From Leclercia adecarboxylata (GTDB taxonomy: Bacteria; Pseudomonadota; Gammaproteobacteria; Enterobacterales; Enterobacteriaceae): a stretch of 64,000 nt of DNA. The DNA lies in NCBI RefSeq assembly GCF_006874705.1, contig NZ_CP035382.1, forward strand, positions 2,418,001-2,482,000. The letters are read 5' to 3'. The notes under the pieces were generated by a model, which did not search any database, was not told where the DNA came from, and was given only the letters and a program-made list of their open reading frames with translations. Of the stretch, positions 9,106 through 17,606 are shown one piece after another. The translations under genes were made by a program, and so were the position numbers. Numbering within the stretch: position 1 is the stretch's first letter; each line of letters begins with the position of its first letter.

Positions 9106-9493
9106 CGTTCATGTGATTTTCAACACTGTGCCGGGCGAACTGGCGCGCTTTGGTCAGCTGCTGGGGCGCAATGGCGTGGGGCTTGAGGGCGGGGGCGTCT
9201 TTGGCGTGGAGGCGCATTTTCTGGTGGAGGAGGGCGAAAAAGCCCGGCGCGTGCTGCTCGACGGCGGTTTTAACGTGCAGGCGGTGCGAAAACCGCTGAT
9301 CCGAAAGCTGAAACAGGAGCGCCCCGGCGAGCTGGGAGAGATTGCCGCCGCGCTGGCTGCGCAGGGGGTGTCCATCCTGACCCAGTACAGCGATCATGCG
9401 AACCACCTTATTCTGCTGACGGATAATGATAAGCTGGCCGCAGAGATCACCGGGCCGTGGGTTGCCAATGCTAAAGACCAGTTTACCTCCTGA
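9098..9493 (+). CDS. ACT-domain amino-acid-binding protein
   Basis: 131 residues. ATG 9098 is chosen over ATG 9092 because GGAGGA at 9085-9090 has proper spacing only to 9098; the start overlaps the preceding gene by 8 bases. Two betaalphabeta ACT-like units are visible: [35 protein letters not shown] and [42 protein letters not shown]. No catalytic domain. ACT pairs bind amino acids or similar ligands and act as sensors. Probable ligand-sensing partner of the ArsR-like regulator encoded downstream. Confidence 0.75.
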   Translation: MYDVHVIFNTVPGELARFGQLLGRNGVGLEGGGVFGVEAHFLVEEGEKARRVLLDGGFNVQAVRKPLIRKLKQERPGELGEIAAALAAQGVSILTQYSDHANHLILLTDNDKLAAEITGPWVANAKDQFTS

Positions 9494-10163
9494 TAACAGC
9501 GCCACGCTGGAGCTGGCCGTGGCTGCGGTCGCCGCGGCGATGGCCGACCCGTCACGAGTAAAAATGCTCTGCGCCCTGATGGACGGACGGGCGTGGACCG
9601 CCACCGAACTCAGCGCCGTGGCGGATGTGGCGCCTTCTACCGCCAGCGGGCATCTCACCCGTCTGCTGGAGGGGAGGCTGATAACCTGTCTTTCTCAGGG
9701 GCGGCATCGCTACTACCGGCTGGCGGGGCATGACGTTGCGGCACTGGTGGAGCAGATGATGGGGCTGTCGTGGGGGCGGATCACGCCGCCGGAGACGACG
9801 GCACCGGAATCGATGCGTCACGCCCGCACCTGCTACGACCATCTGGCGGGCACGGTCGCGGTGCAGATATATGATTTTATGCAGGCGGCAGGCTGGCTGG
9901 CGGCGGACGGATCGGCCCTCACGCTGAGCGGGCGCGAGGCGTTCCTCTCCCTTGGGATCGCGCTTAATGCCAATACGCGGCGTAAAGCCTGCTGCGCCTG
10001 TCTGGACTGGAGCGAGCGCCGCTTCCATCTGGGCGGTGAGGCGGGCGCGGCGCTGCTGGTTCATATGGACACCAAAGGCTGGATCCAGCGGGTAGCGGGG
10101 TTTCGCGAAGTGAGCGTAACCCCGTCCGGCCAGCGTGCCATCGATCGGCATTTTAGCCGCTGA
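9468..10163 (+). CDS. ArsR-family winged-helix regulator with C-terminal extension
   Basis: 231 residues from ATG 9468 ([12 protein letters not shown]), overlapping the ACT gene by 26 bases. Winged helix at about 20-95: [66 protein letters not shown], a classical ArsR pattern. The C-terminal 110 residues contain a cysteine cluster ([10 protein letters not shown]) and a short wing-like end. No ArsR metal motif is obvious in helix 5. Probably the local regulator of the monooxygenase/ACT operon; the CC-x-C cluster could sense a metal or thiol-reactive compound. Confidence 0.8.
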   Translation: MLKTSLPPDNSATLELAVAAVAAAMADPSRVKMLCALMDGRAWTATELSAVADVAPSTASGHLTRLLEGRLITCLSQGRHRYYRLAGHDVAALVEQMMGLSWGRITPPETTAPESMRHARTCYDHLAGTVAVQIYDFMQAAGWLAADGSALTLSGREAFLSLGIALNANTRRKACCACLDWSERRFHLGGEAGAALLVHMDTKGWIQRVAGFREVSVTPSGQRAIDRHFSR

Positions 10164-10167
10164 GGAA

Positions 10168-10197
10168 ACGCCCGGCGGCGCAAGCTTGCCGGGCCTG
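10168..10197. repeat. REP element
   Basis: Single REP unit CGCCCGGCGGCGCAAGCTTG...CCGGGCC just after the ArsR-type gene. The remaining gap to 10458 is AT-rich and holds no gene; it probably carries the promoter of the next gene. Confidence 0.7.
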
Positions 10198-10458
10198 CAA
10201 AAACACCGACCGCACGACCCGCAGCCCAGGTAAGAAAACATCAACCATTTCTACGGTTATTTATTCATCTGAACTATATATAAAATAAAAATCATTTCTT
10301 ATCTAAATACGTAAAGCTTGAGAATTGTCTCATGTCAAAGTTTATAATTTTTGCGCTTGCCAAAAATAGCGCAGCATGAAAAATTAGCCGATGCTGTTAT
10401 CAGCTCACCATTCGAATGCTTATAAGATGTAATTTATTAACAGGGAAGGGAATATATT

Positions 10459-10848
10459 GTGTCTAAAATAAAAAGTTACGCCGAAAGCGTATTGTTCCAG
10501 AGTATTATTTCATTATCGAATACGGCCTGTACACCCGGCAGTCTTGCCTGTCTGTCAGAAAATTATATTTCACGTCTCGGCCATAACGATGTCCCCCTTA
10601 CGCTGCGCAAGGCGCTTAAGGATGTTAAAGCCCTTCTGGCTGTCCTTATCGAAACAAGTAACGGTAATACAGTCGCTTATGCACCAGGCGTGAACGGGCA
10701 TCAGTGTCTGTTGACTCAGATTACGGAGCTGTATACCGACGTGGTGGCCTGGAATGCGGTTGAACAGTACATTTCGGCGTCACAGTTTCTCTTATTTTCT
10801 GACGCGAATAATGGAACTCAGAATCCTTCGCATAGCGTGATCAATTAA
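10459..10848 (+). CDS. Hypothetical protein of the AT-rich LuxR cluster
   Basis: 129 residues with GTG start at 10459 and a purine-rich stretch (AGGGAAGGGAA, 10442-10452) upstream. I do not recognise the family. Composition is mixed helical with no signal peptide or clear membrane span. A short segment (KALLAVLIETSNG) resembles ALLILIETAD in the unknown protein at 11737, which may be chance. A good intrinsic terminator follows at 10868-10904, so this gene is a separate transcript. Codon use is more AT-rich than in the neighbouring core genes. Confidence 0.6.
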   Translation: MSKIKSYAESVLFQSIISLSNTACTPGSLACLSENYISRLGHNDVPLTLRKALKDVKALLAVLIETSNGNTVAYAPGVNGHQCLLTQITELYTDVVAWNAVEQYISASQFLLFSDANNGTQNPSHSVIN

Positions 10849-10867
10849 TATTCTTTCCTCTATAAAA

Positions 10868-10904
10868 AGAGAGCTGCATCCTCGGGTATGCGGCTCTCTT
10901 TTTT
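10868..10904 (+). terminator. Intrinsic terminator after the 10459 gene
   Basis: AGAGAGC (10868-10874) pairs with GCTCTCT (10893-10899), and the stem extends inward through GCAT/ATGC. The hairpin runs directly into TTTTTT. Confidence 0.8.
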
Positions 10905-11107
10905 ATTGGAAAAGTCTTAACAGACAGATAGCCCTCTGTAATTCCAGCATAACATTCCCCAGAAATAGGCTTTTTTGTAAGGGAAGGCACGAATTGCCGC
11001 GAAGCGCTTAAGACTATTCCTATAATCATCGGGAAAAGTGTTAATTGAAAATTATTACATTCTCGATGATTATGAATGAATCCACAGTGATGCCAGGGAT
11101 ATAGACG

Positions 11108-11719
11108 ATGATTATAGTATTAACATCCTGTAGATATTTTCAGCAGGGCTTTGCCATGCTGGCCGATCAGCTTATGAACGACTCACCGTCGTTTCAACGG
11201 GTGCTTTATCTGGATGATATTAACGACGCGACAAAAGACGATCTGGTCCGGACAAAAGCCATTGTGGTGGATTATGGTCAATCCGACATTAACGTTCTGA
11301 ATGCCCTGCTGGAGGTCAAAAATCGTTATCAGCAGAGCTATTTTATTTTTATCACCCGCGATGTCTGCTACGAAAGCACGATTGATAATATTTTAATTAA
11401 CACCATCGCTGATTACACCATCGACTGTAAAAGTGCTGTACGCCAGCTACGCGCCTGCCTTGCACACTTTGCGCTGGAAGATCAGCCGGTGACTATTTTT
11501 AAAAATGTTCGCTGGCATCATCTTGAAAAACAACAACCTTTAACCAAAATGGAGACGATGCTGCTGCCTTATATTGTGTCGGGAAAAAAGAATAAAGAGA
11601 TTACGCGCTACCTGGATGTGACCGGAAAAACCGTCAGCCATCATCGACGCAATATTTATCGTAAGTTTGCCGTGACCAGTCTGACCGGGTTGTATAAGAA
11701 ATTTGATGAACGTGTTTGA
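11108..11719 (+). CDS. LuxR-type helix-turn-helix regulator
   Basis: 203 residues, ATG 11108. The C-terminal LuxR/GerE helix-turn-helix (about 140-200) is clear: LTKMETMLLPYIVSGKKNKEITRYLDVTGKTVSHHRRNIYRKFAVTSLTGLYKKF. The N-terminal half (MIIVLTSCRYFQQGFAMLADQLM...VVDYGQSDIN) resembles a degenerate receiver domain without a clear phosphoacceptor set, as in orphan LuxR regulators of fimbriae or surface structures. Cytoplasmic. AT-rich region and 17-base gap to the next small gene suggest an acquired two-gene unit. Confidence 0.82.
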   Translation: MIIVLTSCRYFQQGFAMLADQLMNDSPSFQRVLYLDDINDATKDDLVRTKAIVVDYGQSDINVLNALLEVKNRYQQSYFIFITRDVCYESTIDNILINTIADYTIDCKSAVRQLRACLAHFALEDQPVTIFKNVRWHHLEKQQPLTKMETMLLPYIVSGKKNKEITRYLDVTGKTVSHHRRNIYRKFAVTSLTGLYKKFDERV

Positions 11720-11736
11720 TGGTGTAAGGGACCTGT

Positions 11737-12078
11737 ATGGAAAGAATGATTACTGCACAAAAAAGTCTGGAAAAAGCGTTGTTGATCCTGATCGAAACTG
11801 CCGATAGCGAAGAGAAACAGTGGCGTATTTACCGCGAATGTCTGTGCAAGATCACTCAGGAGAGCCTCCCGCATCTGTTACGCATGGACTATTTTAGTCT
11901 GTTAAGGCTGGCCAACGTGCCGTTTAACAGCGCCGGAAAAATGTCGCCTGCCGGCCCTGATACCAGCCAGGGGATCAACGCCCTGCTACCGATGGCTATT
12001 CTTCTGCTTTATAAGCGTCTGACCGAGTGGTTATCTGTTGAAGCGTATCTCCGCAAGAGGCATGTTTCCTCCAGATAA
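11737..12078 (+). CDS. Hypothetical protein downstream of the LuxR regulator
   Basis: 113 residues, ATG 11737, 17 bases after the LuxR gene and probably co-transcribed. Mostly helical with a moderately hydrophobic segment near 80-95 (INALLPMAILLLYKRL). No family recognised. Its end lies 115 bases before the MarR gene. Could be a co-regulator or a partner of the LuxR protein; nothing in the sequence decides this. Confidence 0.55.
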   Translation: MERMITAQKSLEKALLILIETADSEEKQWRIYRECLCKITQESLPHLLRMDYFSLLRLANVPFNSAGKMSPAGPDTSQGINALLPMAILLLYKRLTEWLSVEAYLRKRHVSSR

Positions 12079-12152
12079 GATCGATCGTGCGCAGGCAGGG
12101 CCCGCTTTCGCAATTCCTGCTGTTTAGATCCTCGTTTCTTGATACTTACCCT

Positions 12153-12165
12153 GATAACTATTATC
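12153..12165. promoter_or_regulatory. Small palindrome upstream of the MarR gene
   Basis: GATAA-CTA-TTATC, 28 bases before the MarR start, fits the size and AT-rich symmetry of MarR-family operators. Autoregulation is inferred from position only. Confidence 0.35.
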
Positions 12166-12193
12166 TTCTCAGCGTGTGAAGCGAGGTTTCCCC

Positions 12194-12661
12194 ATGCGTG
12201 AAGAAGATCTGTTCTGCCGCAGGCCAATGGGCATGCGGATGGCAATGATTGTGCGTCAGTGGCGCGCGGTGATTGACGACGCCATTCTTGAGACCGGGTT
12301 AACCCAGTCGAGCTGGACGGTGATGATGCAGCTGAAGCAGCTGGGGGATAACGTCTCGGTGAGCGAACTGGCGGAAGTGCAGGGTATTGAACTGCCGCCG
12401 CTGATGCGCACCCTTTCACAGCTGGAAAAGCAGGGCTACCTGCTGCGCACCACATCGCCTTATGACAAGCGCATCCGGCTGCTGACGCTCACGCCCGAGG
12501 GGAACGCGGTGCTGAAAACGCTGACCCAGGTAATCGAAACGTTCCAGTCGCGGGTATCGCAGAATATCGCCCCGGAGCATCTCGACATTTTTAGCGCCAC
12601 ACTCAATCAAATCGCCTGCAATTTGCGGACAATCCGCGAAGAAGATAACAAGACCGAATAA
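12194..12661 (+). CDS. MarR/SlyA-family transcriptional regulator
   Basis: 155 residues from ATG 12194 with GCGAGG at 12181-12186; a GTG at 12176 is in frame but poorly placed. MarR winged helix at about 35-115: LTQSSWTVMMQLKQLGDNVSVSELAEVQGIELPPLMRTLSQLEKQGYLLRTTSPYDKRIRLLTLTPEG, with the DKR wing motif. Two bases separate its stop from the HlyD-family gene, so regulator, adaptor and membrane component form one operon. It probably represses the operon and is released by a small aromatic or drug-like ligand, as is usual in this family. Confidence 0.88.
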   Translation: MREEDLFCRRPMGMRMAMIVRQWRAVIDDAILETGLTQSSWTVMMQLKQLGDNVSVSELAEVQGIELPPLMRTLSQLEKQGYLLRTTSPYDKRIRLLTLTPEGNAVLKTLTQVIETFQSRVSQNIAPEHLDIFSATLNQIACNLRTIREEDNKTE

Positions 12662-12663
12662 TC

Positions 12664-13728
12664 ATGACCCCTGAACAAAAGTTTGCCCGCTGGGTAAGGG
12701 TGAGTATTGCCTCTTTCCTGCTGATGTTTGTCTATTTTATTGTCGCGGATATCTGGATCCCGCTGACGCCGGACGCCACCGTGATGCGCGTGGTGACGCC
12801 GGTATCGGCGCGCGTCTCCGGCTATGTGGCGGCGGTGCACGTGCACAACAACAGCCAGGTGAAGAAGGGCGATCTGCTGTTTGAGCTCGACCCGACCCCG
12901 TTCCGCAATAAGGTCGAGGCCGCCGAGATTGCTCTGCAGCAGGCGCGTCTCGCCAACCAGCAGCTGGATGCGCAAATCGTGGCGGCCCAGGCCAGCCTGA
13001 AAACCGCCCAGCTCACCGCCCGCAACGATAAAGTGACCTTTGATCGCTATCAGAAACTCAGCACCCTGCAGAACGTCTCCCAGGCGGATCTGGATAAAGT
13101 CCGCACTACGTGGCAGAGCAGCGAGCAGGCCGTTGCCAATCTGGACGCCAGCATTCATCAGCTGCGCATTGAGCGCGGCGAGCGTGACGAAAGCCGTAAC
13201 GTGACCCTGCAAAAATACCGCAACGCGCTGGACGAGGCCGAACTCAACCTCGGCTGGACGAAGATCTACGCCGAAGCTGACGGCACGGTCAGCAACGTCC
13301 AGCTGAGCCCCGGCTTTTATGCCGCCTCCGGCTCGGCGGCGCTGGCGCTGGTGAACAACCAGAGCGATATCGTCGCCGATTTCCGCGAAAAGAGCCTGCG
13401 CCATACCCACCAGGACACCGATGCCGCGGTGGTGTTTGACGCCTTCCCGGGCCGCGTATTCCGCGCTCACGTCACCAGCAGCGACGCCGGTATTTTAGCG
13501 GGACAGGAGGCGGTCAATGGCCAACTGTCGGAGCCCGAGACCTCCAACCGCTGGGTGCGTGATGCCCAGCGCATGCGCATCCACGTGGCGCTGGACGAAG
13601 CCCTGCCGAAGCACCTGCCGACCGGGGCGCGCGCCACCGTGCAGCTCTATAACAGCGAAGGTCCGTTTGCCCGCTTCTTCTCCGGGATGCAGATCCACCT
13701 CGTCAGCCTGCTGCACTATGTCTACTGA
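12664..13728 (+). CDS. HlyD/EmrA-like membrane fusion protein
   Basis: 354 residues. One N-terminal membrane anchor (about 14-32: IASFLLMFVYFIVADIW), then the biotinyl-lipoyl half motif (VTPVSARVSGYVAAVHVHNNSQVKKGDLLFELDPTPF), a long alpha-hairpin (about 75-190), the second lipoyl half (YAEADGTVSNVQLSPGFYA) and a beta barrel. This is the periplasmic adaptor of a pump or exporter. It precedes a DUF2955 membrane protein by 5 bases, the arrangement seen with AaeA/YibH-like adaptors and FUSC-like partners. Confidence 0.88.
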   Translation: MTPEQKFARWVRVSIASFLLMFVYFIVADIWIPLTPDATVMRVVTPVSARVSGYVAAVHVHNNSQVKKGDLLFELDPTPFRNKVEAAEIALQQARLANQQLDAQIVAAQASLKTAQLTARNDKVTFDRYQKLSTLQNVSQADLDKVRTTWQSSEQAVANLDASIHQLRIERGERDESRNVTLQKYRNALDEAELNLGWTKIYAEADGTVSNVQLSPGFYAASGSAALALVNNQSDIVADFREKSLRHTHQDTDAAVVFDAFPGRVFRAHVTSSDAGILAGQEAVNGQLSEPETSNRWVRDAQRMRIHVALDEALPKHLPTGARATVQLYNSEGPFARFFSGMQIHLVSLLHYVY

Positions 13729-13733
13729 TCATC

Positions 13734-14801
13734 ATGTCTATTAATACCCTGGCGCGGGTCTTTACCCCGCACGGCAACATCGTCTACACCGCCAACGACT
13801 TTCGTCAGACGCTGCGGATCGTGTTTGCCGGGATGATTGCCCTGAGCGTGTCGAGCTTTTACAACACCAGCTACGGGGTCTTCTTTGTGATCTACCCGAT
13901 TATGCTCCTGTCGCTGGTGCCGGTATTTAACCGCCACGTCGCAAAACAGTTTGTGTTCAGTTCCGCGCTGAACTGCCTCGAAATGGTGTTCATTATCGGC
14001 TATCTGGCGCAGTGGCCACTGATCATGACCCTGGTGGTGTTTGGCCTCTACGTGATGCGTTTTCGTTTTATGAGCCAGGGGCCGCTGTTTCTGTTTGGCT
14101 CGATGGGGGTGGTGTGCCAGAGCACCATGCTCAACTTTATGAGCTACCCCACCACTAACTGGCACACGCTTTTATTCTCCAATCTCGAAGCCAGCGTGAT
14201 GGCGGTGTGCCTGAGCGCGCTGATGCACTATCTGCTGCCGGATGTCGAACCGCGTACGCCGCCGCCACGTCTGGAGAAAGATGCCGCCCGGGTGCGCCAT
14301 GAGTCGCTGCTCTCCGGCACCGTGGCGACGCTGATTTTTGTAGTGTTCCAGATAAGCGATCTCAGCGATTCGCTGTCGGCGCTGATGGCTGGGGTCCTGA
14401 TACTCTTCCCGATGCACTACCGCGGGGCGGTGATGAGCTCCCTGTGGCGCGTGGTCGGGGTGGTGCTCGGCTGCCTGTACATTCTGGTGGTGCAGCTGGT
14501 GCTGTACGATCACAGCAGCCACATGCTGCTGATGATGCCGCTGATCGGCCTCGGGCTGGCGTTTGGCGCCCGCCTGCACGTGATGGAGAAGGTCGGGGCC
14601 GGGGTCGGTTTTGCCAGCATCACCACTATCGGGATTATGTTCGGCCAGAACATGCACCCTGACGGCGACCTGGTGTTCAGCGATCTCTACCGTATCGTCT
14701 CGGTGACGGTGGCTCTGGTGGCGACCCTGACCCTGGTGTTCCTGATGCATCTGATCCTTAACTGCTTTGCCCCGACGCGCTACGTGATCCGTAATCCGTA
14801 G
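13734..14801 (+). CDS. DUF2955/FUSC-like inner-membrane transporter component
   Basis: 355 residues, ATG 13734. Two blocks of several transmembrane helices (about 25-160 and 195-350) are separated by a charged loop (DVEPRTPPPRLEKDAARVRHE), the organisation of the FUSC/aromatic acid exporter superfamily to which DUF2955 belongs. Third gene of the MarR-HlyD-DUF2955 operon; probably exports an aromatic or amphiphilic compound together with the adaptor. It ends 3 bases before the convergent yjiN stop. Confidence 0.82.
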   Translation: MSINTLARVFTPHGNIVYTANDFRQTLRIVFAGMIALSVSSFYNTSYGVFFVIYPIMLLSLVPVFNRHVAKQFVFSSALNCLEMVFIIGYLAQWPLIMTLVVFGLYVMRFRFMSQGPLFLFGSMGVVCQSTMLNFMSYPTTNWHTLLFSNLEASVMAVCLSALMHYLLPDVEPRTPPPRLEKDAARVRHESLLSGTVATLIFVVFQISDLSDSLSALMAGVLILFPMHYRGAVMSSLWRVVGVVLGCLYILVVQLVLYDHSSHMLLMMPLIGLGLAFGARLHVMEKVGAGVGFASITTIGIMFGQNMHPDGDLVFSDLYRIVSVTVALVATLTLVFLMHLILNCFAPTRYVIRNP

Positions 14802-14804
14802 CCC

Positions 14805-16085
14805 TTACCGGGTGAGCAGGGGCAGCACCTCGGGCAGTTGCGACAGCAGGAACAGGATCAGCCCGATGGTGCCGCCCACCAGGGTGCCGTTGACGCGGAT
14901 AAACTGCAGATCCTTGCCGATGTTGAGCTCAATCTGCCGGGACATATCTTTGGCATCCCAGCCTTTGACCGTGTCGCTGATGTGGCGGGTGAGGAAGCGG
15001 GCAAAATCCGGCGCCACGCGATGGGCGGCCTGCTCCAGATGCTCGTTCAGGGAGGCGCGCAGGTTGGTATCCGCCACCAGGGTTTCACCAAACCACAGGC
15101 CAGCGTTGGCGAGGCGCTGCTTCACGCGGGAGTCGTCGCTCTGCATGTCGGCTTTCAGCCACTGGCGCAGGTCGGCCCACATCTCCCCCAGATAGCGGTT
15201 AAAGGCCTCGTCGTTCTTCAGATATTCTTTGATGTTCTCGGCTTTGGCCGCGGTTTCAGGATCGTTTTTCAGATTATCCACCAGCTTAAGCACCGCGCGA
15301 TCGAAGGCCTGACGGATCTGATGGGTGCGGTCGTGGCTGACGTCGTCCAGGATGGCATTCACCGCATTGGAGACCAGCTCGGCGCTCTGATCTCCCAGCC
15401 ACTCGGTGGGCAGGATCATCGCCTTGCGCGGGTGCTCGGTCTTCAGCCAGTGAACGATTTGCGCGGCGATAAAGTCGCGGGTGCTGTCGCGTTGCAGGAG
15501 CGTAATCAGGCGGTTAATCACCGCATCCAACAGTACCTGATGACGGCTGTTTTTGGTCATGCTCTCCAGCATCGCGGCGCTGGTTTCGCTGAAATCGACC
15601 TTATCCAGCGCCTTATGCACCGCCCGCTTAAGCATCCGCTGGATGCGCCCGTCGTCGGTCAGCTCAAGGAAACCGCTCATCACCTGCATGATATGCTGCC
15701 CGACGCGCTGGGCGTTATCCGGCTTGCTGAACCAGTTACCGATAAGCAGAGCCGGTTCATGCTGGCGGATCAGCGCCACCAGCGACTGGGTATCGAGGAA
15801 TTTCTCCTGCACGAACTGGCCAAGATTGTCGCCAATCCTGTCCTTGTTGCGCGGGATAATTGCCGTATGACGCGAGATAAAGGGGATCGGCACCCGGCGG
15901 AACAGGGCCACCACGGCAAACCAGTCGGCCAGGGCGCCGACCATCGCCGCTTCGGCAATAGCTTTCACCCCCCGCACCCAGAAAGTCTGTGGCAGGAAGA
16001 GGGTGGCGATAAAGGTCGCGGCAGCAATCAGCAGCAGCGACAGCGCCAGGAGCTTGGCGCGTTTGAGTTCAGCGAGTTTTTCCAT
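14805..16085 (-). CDS. yjiN: DUF445 family inner-membrane protein YjiN
   Basis: 426 residues, equal in length to E. coli YjiN. The N-terminal pair of hydrophobic segments ([20 protein letters not shown] and [21 protein letters not shown]) with the [14 protein letters not shown] block defines DUF445. A long helical cytoplasmic or periplasmic part follows, and a C-terminal anchor ([23 protein letters not shown]) ends it. Function unknown. In E. coli yjiN lies on the other side of yjiR; here it is between yjiS and yjiA, so the region has been rearranged. Confidence 0.88.
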   Translation of the reverse strand: MEKLAELKRAKLLALSLLLIAAATFIATLFLPQTFWVRGVKAIAEAAMVGALADWFAVVALFRRVPIPFISRHTAIIPRNKDRIGDNLGQFVQEKFLDTQSLVALIRQHEPALLIGNWFSKPDNAQRVGQHIMQVMSGFLELTDDGRIQRMLKRAVHKALDKVDFSETSAAMLESMTKNSRHQVLLDAVINRLITLLQRDSTRDFIAAQIVHWLKTEHPRKAMILPTEWLGDQSAELVSNAVNAILDDVSHDRTHQIRQAFDRAVLKLVDNLKNDPETAAKAENIKEYLKNDEAFNRYLGEMWADLRQWLKADMQSDDSRVKQRLANAGLWFGETLVADTNLRASLNEHLEQAAHRVAPDFARFLTRHISDTVKGWDAKDMSRQIELNIGKDLQFIRVNGTLVGGTIGLILFLLSQLPEVLPLLTR

Positions 16086-16136
16086 AGGGTTAAGGATAGA
16101 GGGAGAAAAGGCGAAGGGGCAAGGGAGCAGGTATTT

Positions 16137-16222
16137 TCCCCGGTGGCGCTGCGCTTACCGGGGCTACGAGGAGTGCGATGGTCTGGTTTTGTAGGCCTGA
16201 TAAGCGCAGCGCCACCAGGCGT
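16137..16222. repeat. Paired REP elements (BIME)
   Basis: CCCCGGTGGCGCTGCGCTTA (from 16138) and an opposed TAAGCGCAGCGCCACCAGGC (16201-16220) lie between the divergent yjiN and dinJ-like genes. Confidence 0.7.
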
Positions 16223-16260
16223 TTTTCCAGATAGCCCTGAAGGAGGTGCAAGACAGTCTT

Positions 16261-16285
16261 TTTGTAGCTACAATGTAGCTACAAA
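16261..16285. promoter_or_regulatory. 25-base perfect palindrome upstream of dinJ-yafQ
   Basis: TTTGTAGCTACA (16261-16272), a central A, and TGTAGCTACAAA (16274-16285) are exact reverse complements. Each arm itself contains the palindrome TGTAGCTACA, so two palindromic half-sites lie 11 bases apart. It ends 15 bases before the antitoxin start and is a likely binding site for the DinJ-YafQ complex. Confidence 0.7.
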
Positions 16286-16300
16286 CCATAAGGAGGCACT

Positions 16301-16573
16301 ATGGATTCCGTAATCCGATCGCGTATCGACAGCGAGCTCAAAGCTCAGGCGGGTTCTGTCCTTGAGAGCTGTGGCTTAACCTGGAGCACGGCGATACGCC
16401 TGTTCGCCGAGCAGATTGTCAAAAATGAAGGGATCCCGTTTGAGGTGACCCGCAAACCCACCGCACGGTTACGCAATGCGATGCGCGAAGCCGAAGATAT
16501 TTCCACCCACCAGAACGGACGCTTTGATGGTGTTGACCAGCTCATGGAGAGCTTAAACGATGGGAAAGAGTAA
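16301..16573 (+). CDS. RelB/DinJ-family antitoxin
   Basis: 90 residues, ATG 16301 with AGGAGG at 16291-16296. RHH DNA-binding segment VIRSRIDSELKAQAGSVLESCGLTWSTAIRLFAEQIVKNEGIPFEV is the DinJ signature; the acidic C-terminal part should wrap the toxin. Translationally coupled to the downstream toxin gene (14-base overlap). A striking palindrome lies just upstream for autorepression. Confidence 0.88.
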   Translation: MDSVIRSRIDSELKAQAGSVLESCGLTWSTAIRLFAEQIVKNEGIPFEVTRKPTARLRNAMREAEDISTHQNGRFDGVDQLMESLNDGKE

Positions 16574-16865
16574 ACGCGCGCCACTTCCGTACCGTTCTGA
16601 TTACACTAAAACCTTTGTTAAAGCCTGGGATCGCTACAACAAAGCAGGCCGGAGAGATATGCATGCCACGGCGGAGATTATGTCGCTGGTGCTCTCCGGT
16701 AATCCCATCCCTTCTGAGTACAGCGATCATCCCCTGACAGGCGATATGCAAGGCTTCCGCGAGCTGCATATTGGCGGTGACTATCTGTTGGTTTATCGGA
16801 TCGATGATAAAAAGCATCTGGTCGTGTTTACCGACCTGGGCACCCACGCAGAGCTTTTTGAATAG
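16560..16865 (+). CDS. YafQ-family mRNA interferase toxin
   Basis: 101 residues, ATG 16560 inside the antitoxin gene. RelE/YafQ fold: YRSDYTKTFVKAWDRYNKAGRRD...LTGDMQGFRELHIGGDYLLVYRIDDKKHLVVFTDLGTHAELF. Conserved toxin residues are visible: His in DHPLTG, Asp in GDYLLVYR, and the terminal THAELF with the catalytic-position His. Such toxins cleave mRNA on the ribosome. The neighbouring RelB-like antitoxin supports the call; a RelE/HigB label is the main alternative. Confidence 0.85.
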   Translation: MGKSKRAPLPYRSDYTKTFVKAWDRYNKAGRRDMHATAEIMSLVLSGNPIPSEYSDHPLTGDMQGFRELHIGGDYLLVYRIDDKKHLVVFTDLGTHAELFE

Positions 16866-16902
16866 AGGCGTTTACCGGCACTACAAGCCATGTTCCGCGT
16901 GT

Positions 16903-17559
16903 TTACAGGGATTCAAGGATAAGCGGTAACAATCGCCACAGGATCCCTGCGCCAAACACCATCAGCACCCCTCCCGCCACGCGTTCGATTTTCCAGATGT
17001 TGTTGCTCAACCGCCGTTGTACGCCGGGCAGGGCGATAAATGACACCACCGCCAGATCCCACACCAGCACCACCGTGACCATCCATATACCGCTGACCGA
17101 CTGCTGCAGCAGAGTAACGTTCGGACCCAGCAGCGCGGTCATCAACGCCAGATAAAAAAGGGCGTTTTTCGGATTTAACACCGCCGATCCCAGCCCGAAC
17201 AGGAGCTGCCTGCGCCAGGAGGGACATTCTGGCTCCGCGTAATCCAGCGCCAGCGTGCGGGCGCGGCTTTGCACCAGATGCCAGCCGATCCACAGCAGAT
17301 AGAGTGCGCCCAGGAGTTCGATGGCGCTAAAAAGCAGCGTGAACTGGCGCAGCGCGCTTGAGCCAAGGATCACCAGCAGAATATAGAGCCCGTTGCCCGC
17401 GGCGATCCCCACGCACAGCCCGGCGCTGCCGCGCAGGCGATGTCGGGCGGCGAATCCCATCAGCAGAAAGAAATCCGGGCCCGGGCTGAGCAGGGCAACA
17501 AAATGCGCCAGCGCGAGGGCCAGAAAAGCGGGCGGAAAAATTGGGGTAAGCAGTTCCAT
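16903..17559 (-). CDS. LysE/RhtB-family amino-acid exporter
   Basis: 218 residues with about six hydrophobic segments and the LysE family N-terminal motif FVALLSPGPDFFLLMGFAARHRLRGSAGLCVGIAAGNGLY. The block NPKNALFYLALM is also diagnostic. Inner-membrane exporter of amino acids or derivatives. An AraC-type regulator gene lies 47 bases upstream in the same direction, which suggests induction by the exported substrate. ATG at 17557-17559. Confidence 0.88.
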   Translation of the reverse strand: MELLTPIFPPAFLALALAHFVALLSPGPDFFLLMGFAARHRLRGSAGLCVGIAAGNGLYILLVILGSSALRQFTLLFSAIELLGALYLLWIGWHLVQSRARTLALDYAEPECPSWRRQLLFGLGSAVLNPKNALFYLALMTALLGPNVTLLQQSVSGIWMVTVVLVWDLAVVSFIALPGVQRRLSNNIWKIERVAGGVLMVFGAGILWRLLPLILESL

Positions 17560-17606
17560 AGTGACCTCATCAGCAAAACTGAGGTCAGGCTACGCTGGCG
17601 TAAGCG

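Noticed and set aside
14838..16313. 491-residue plus-strand frame antisense to yjiN
   Set aside because: Shadow of a well-identified gene; no recognisable domain.
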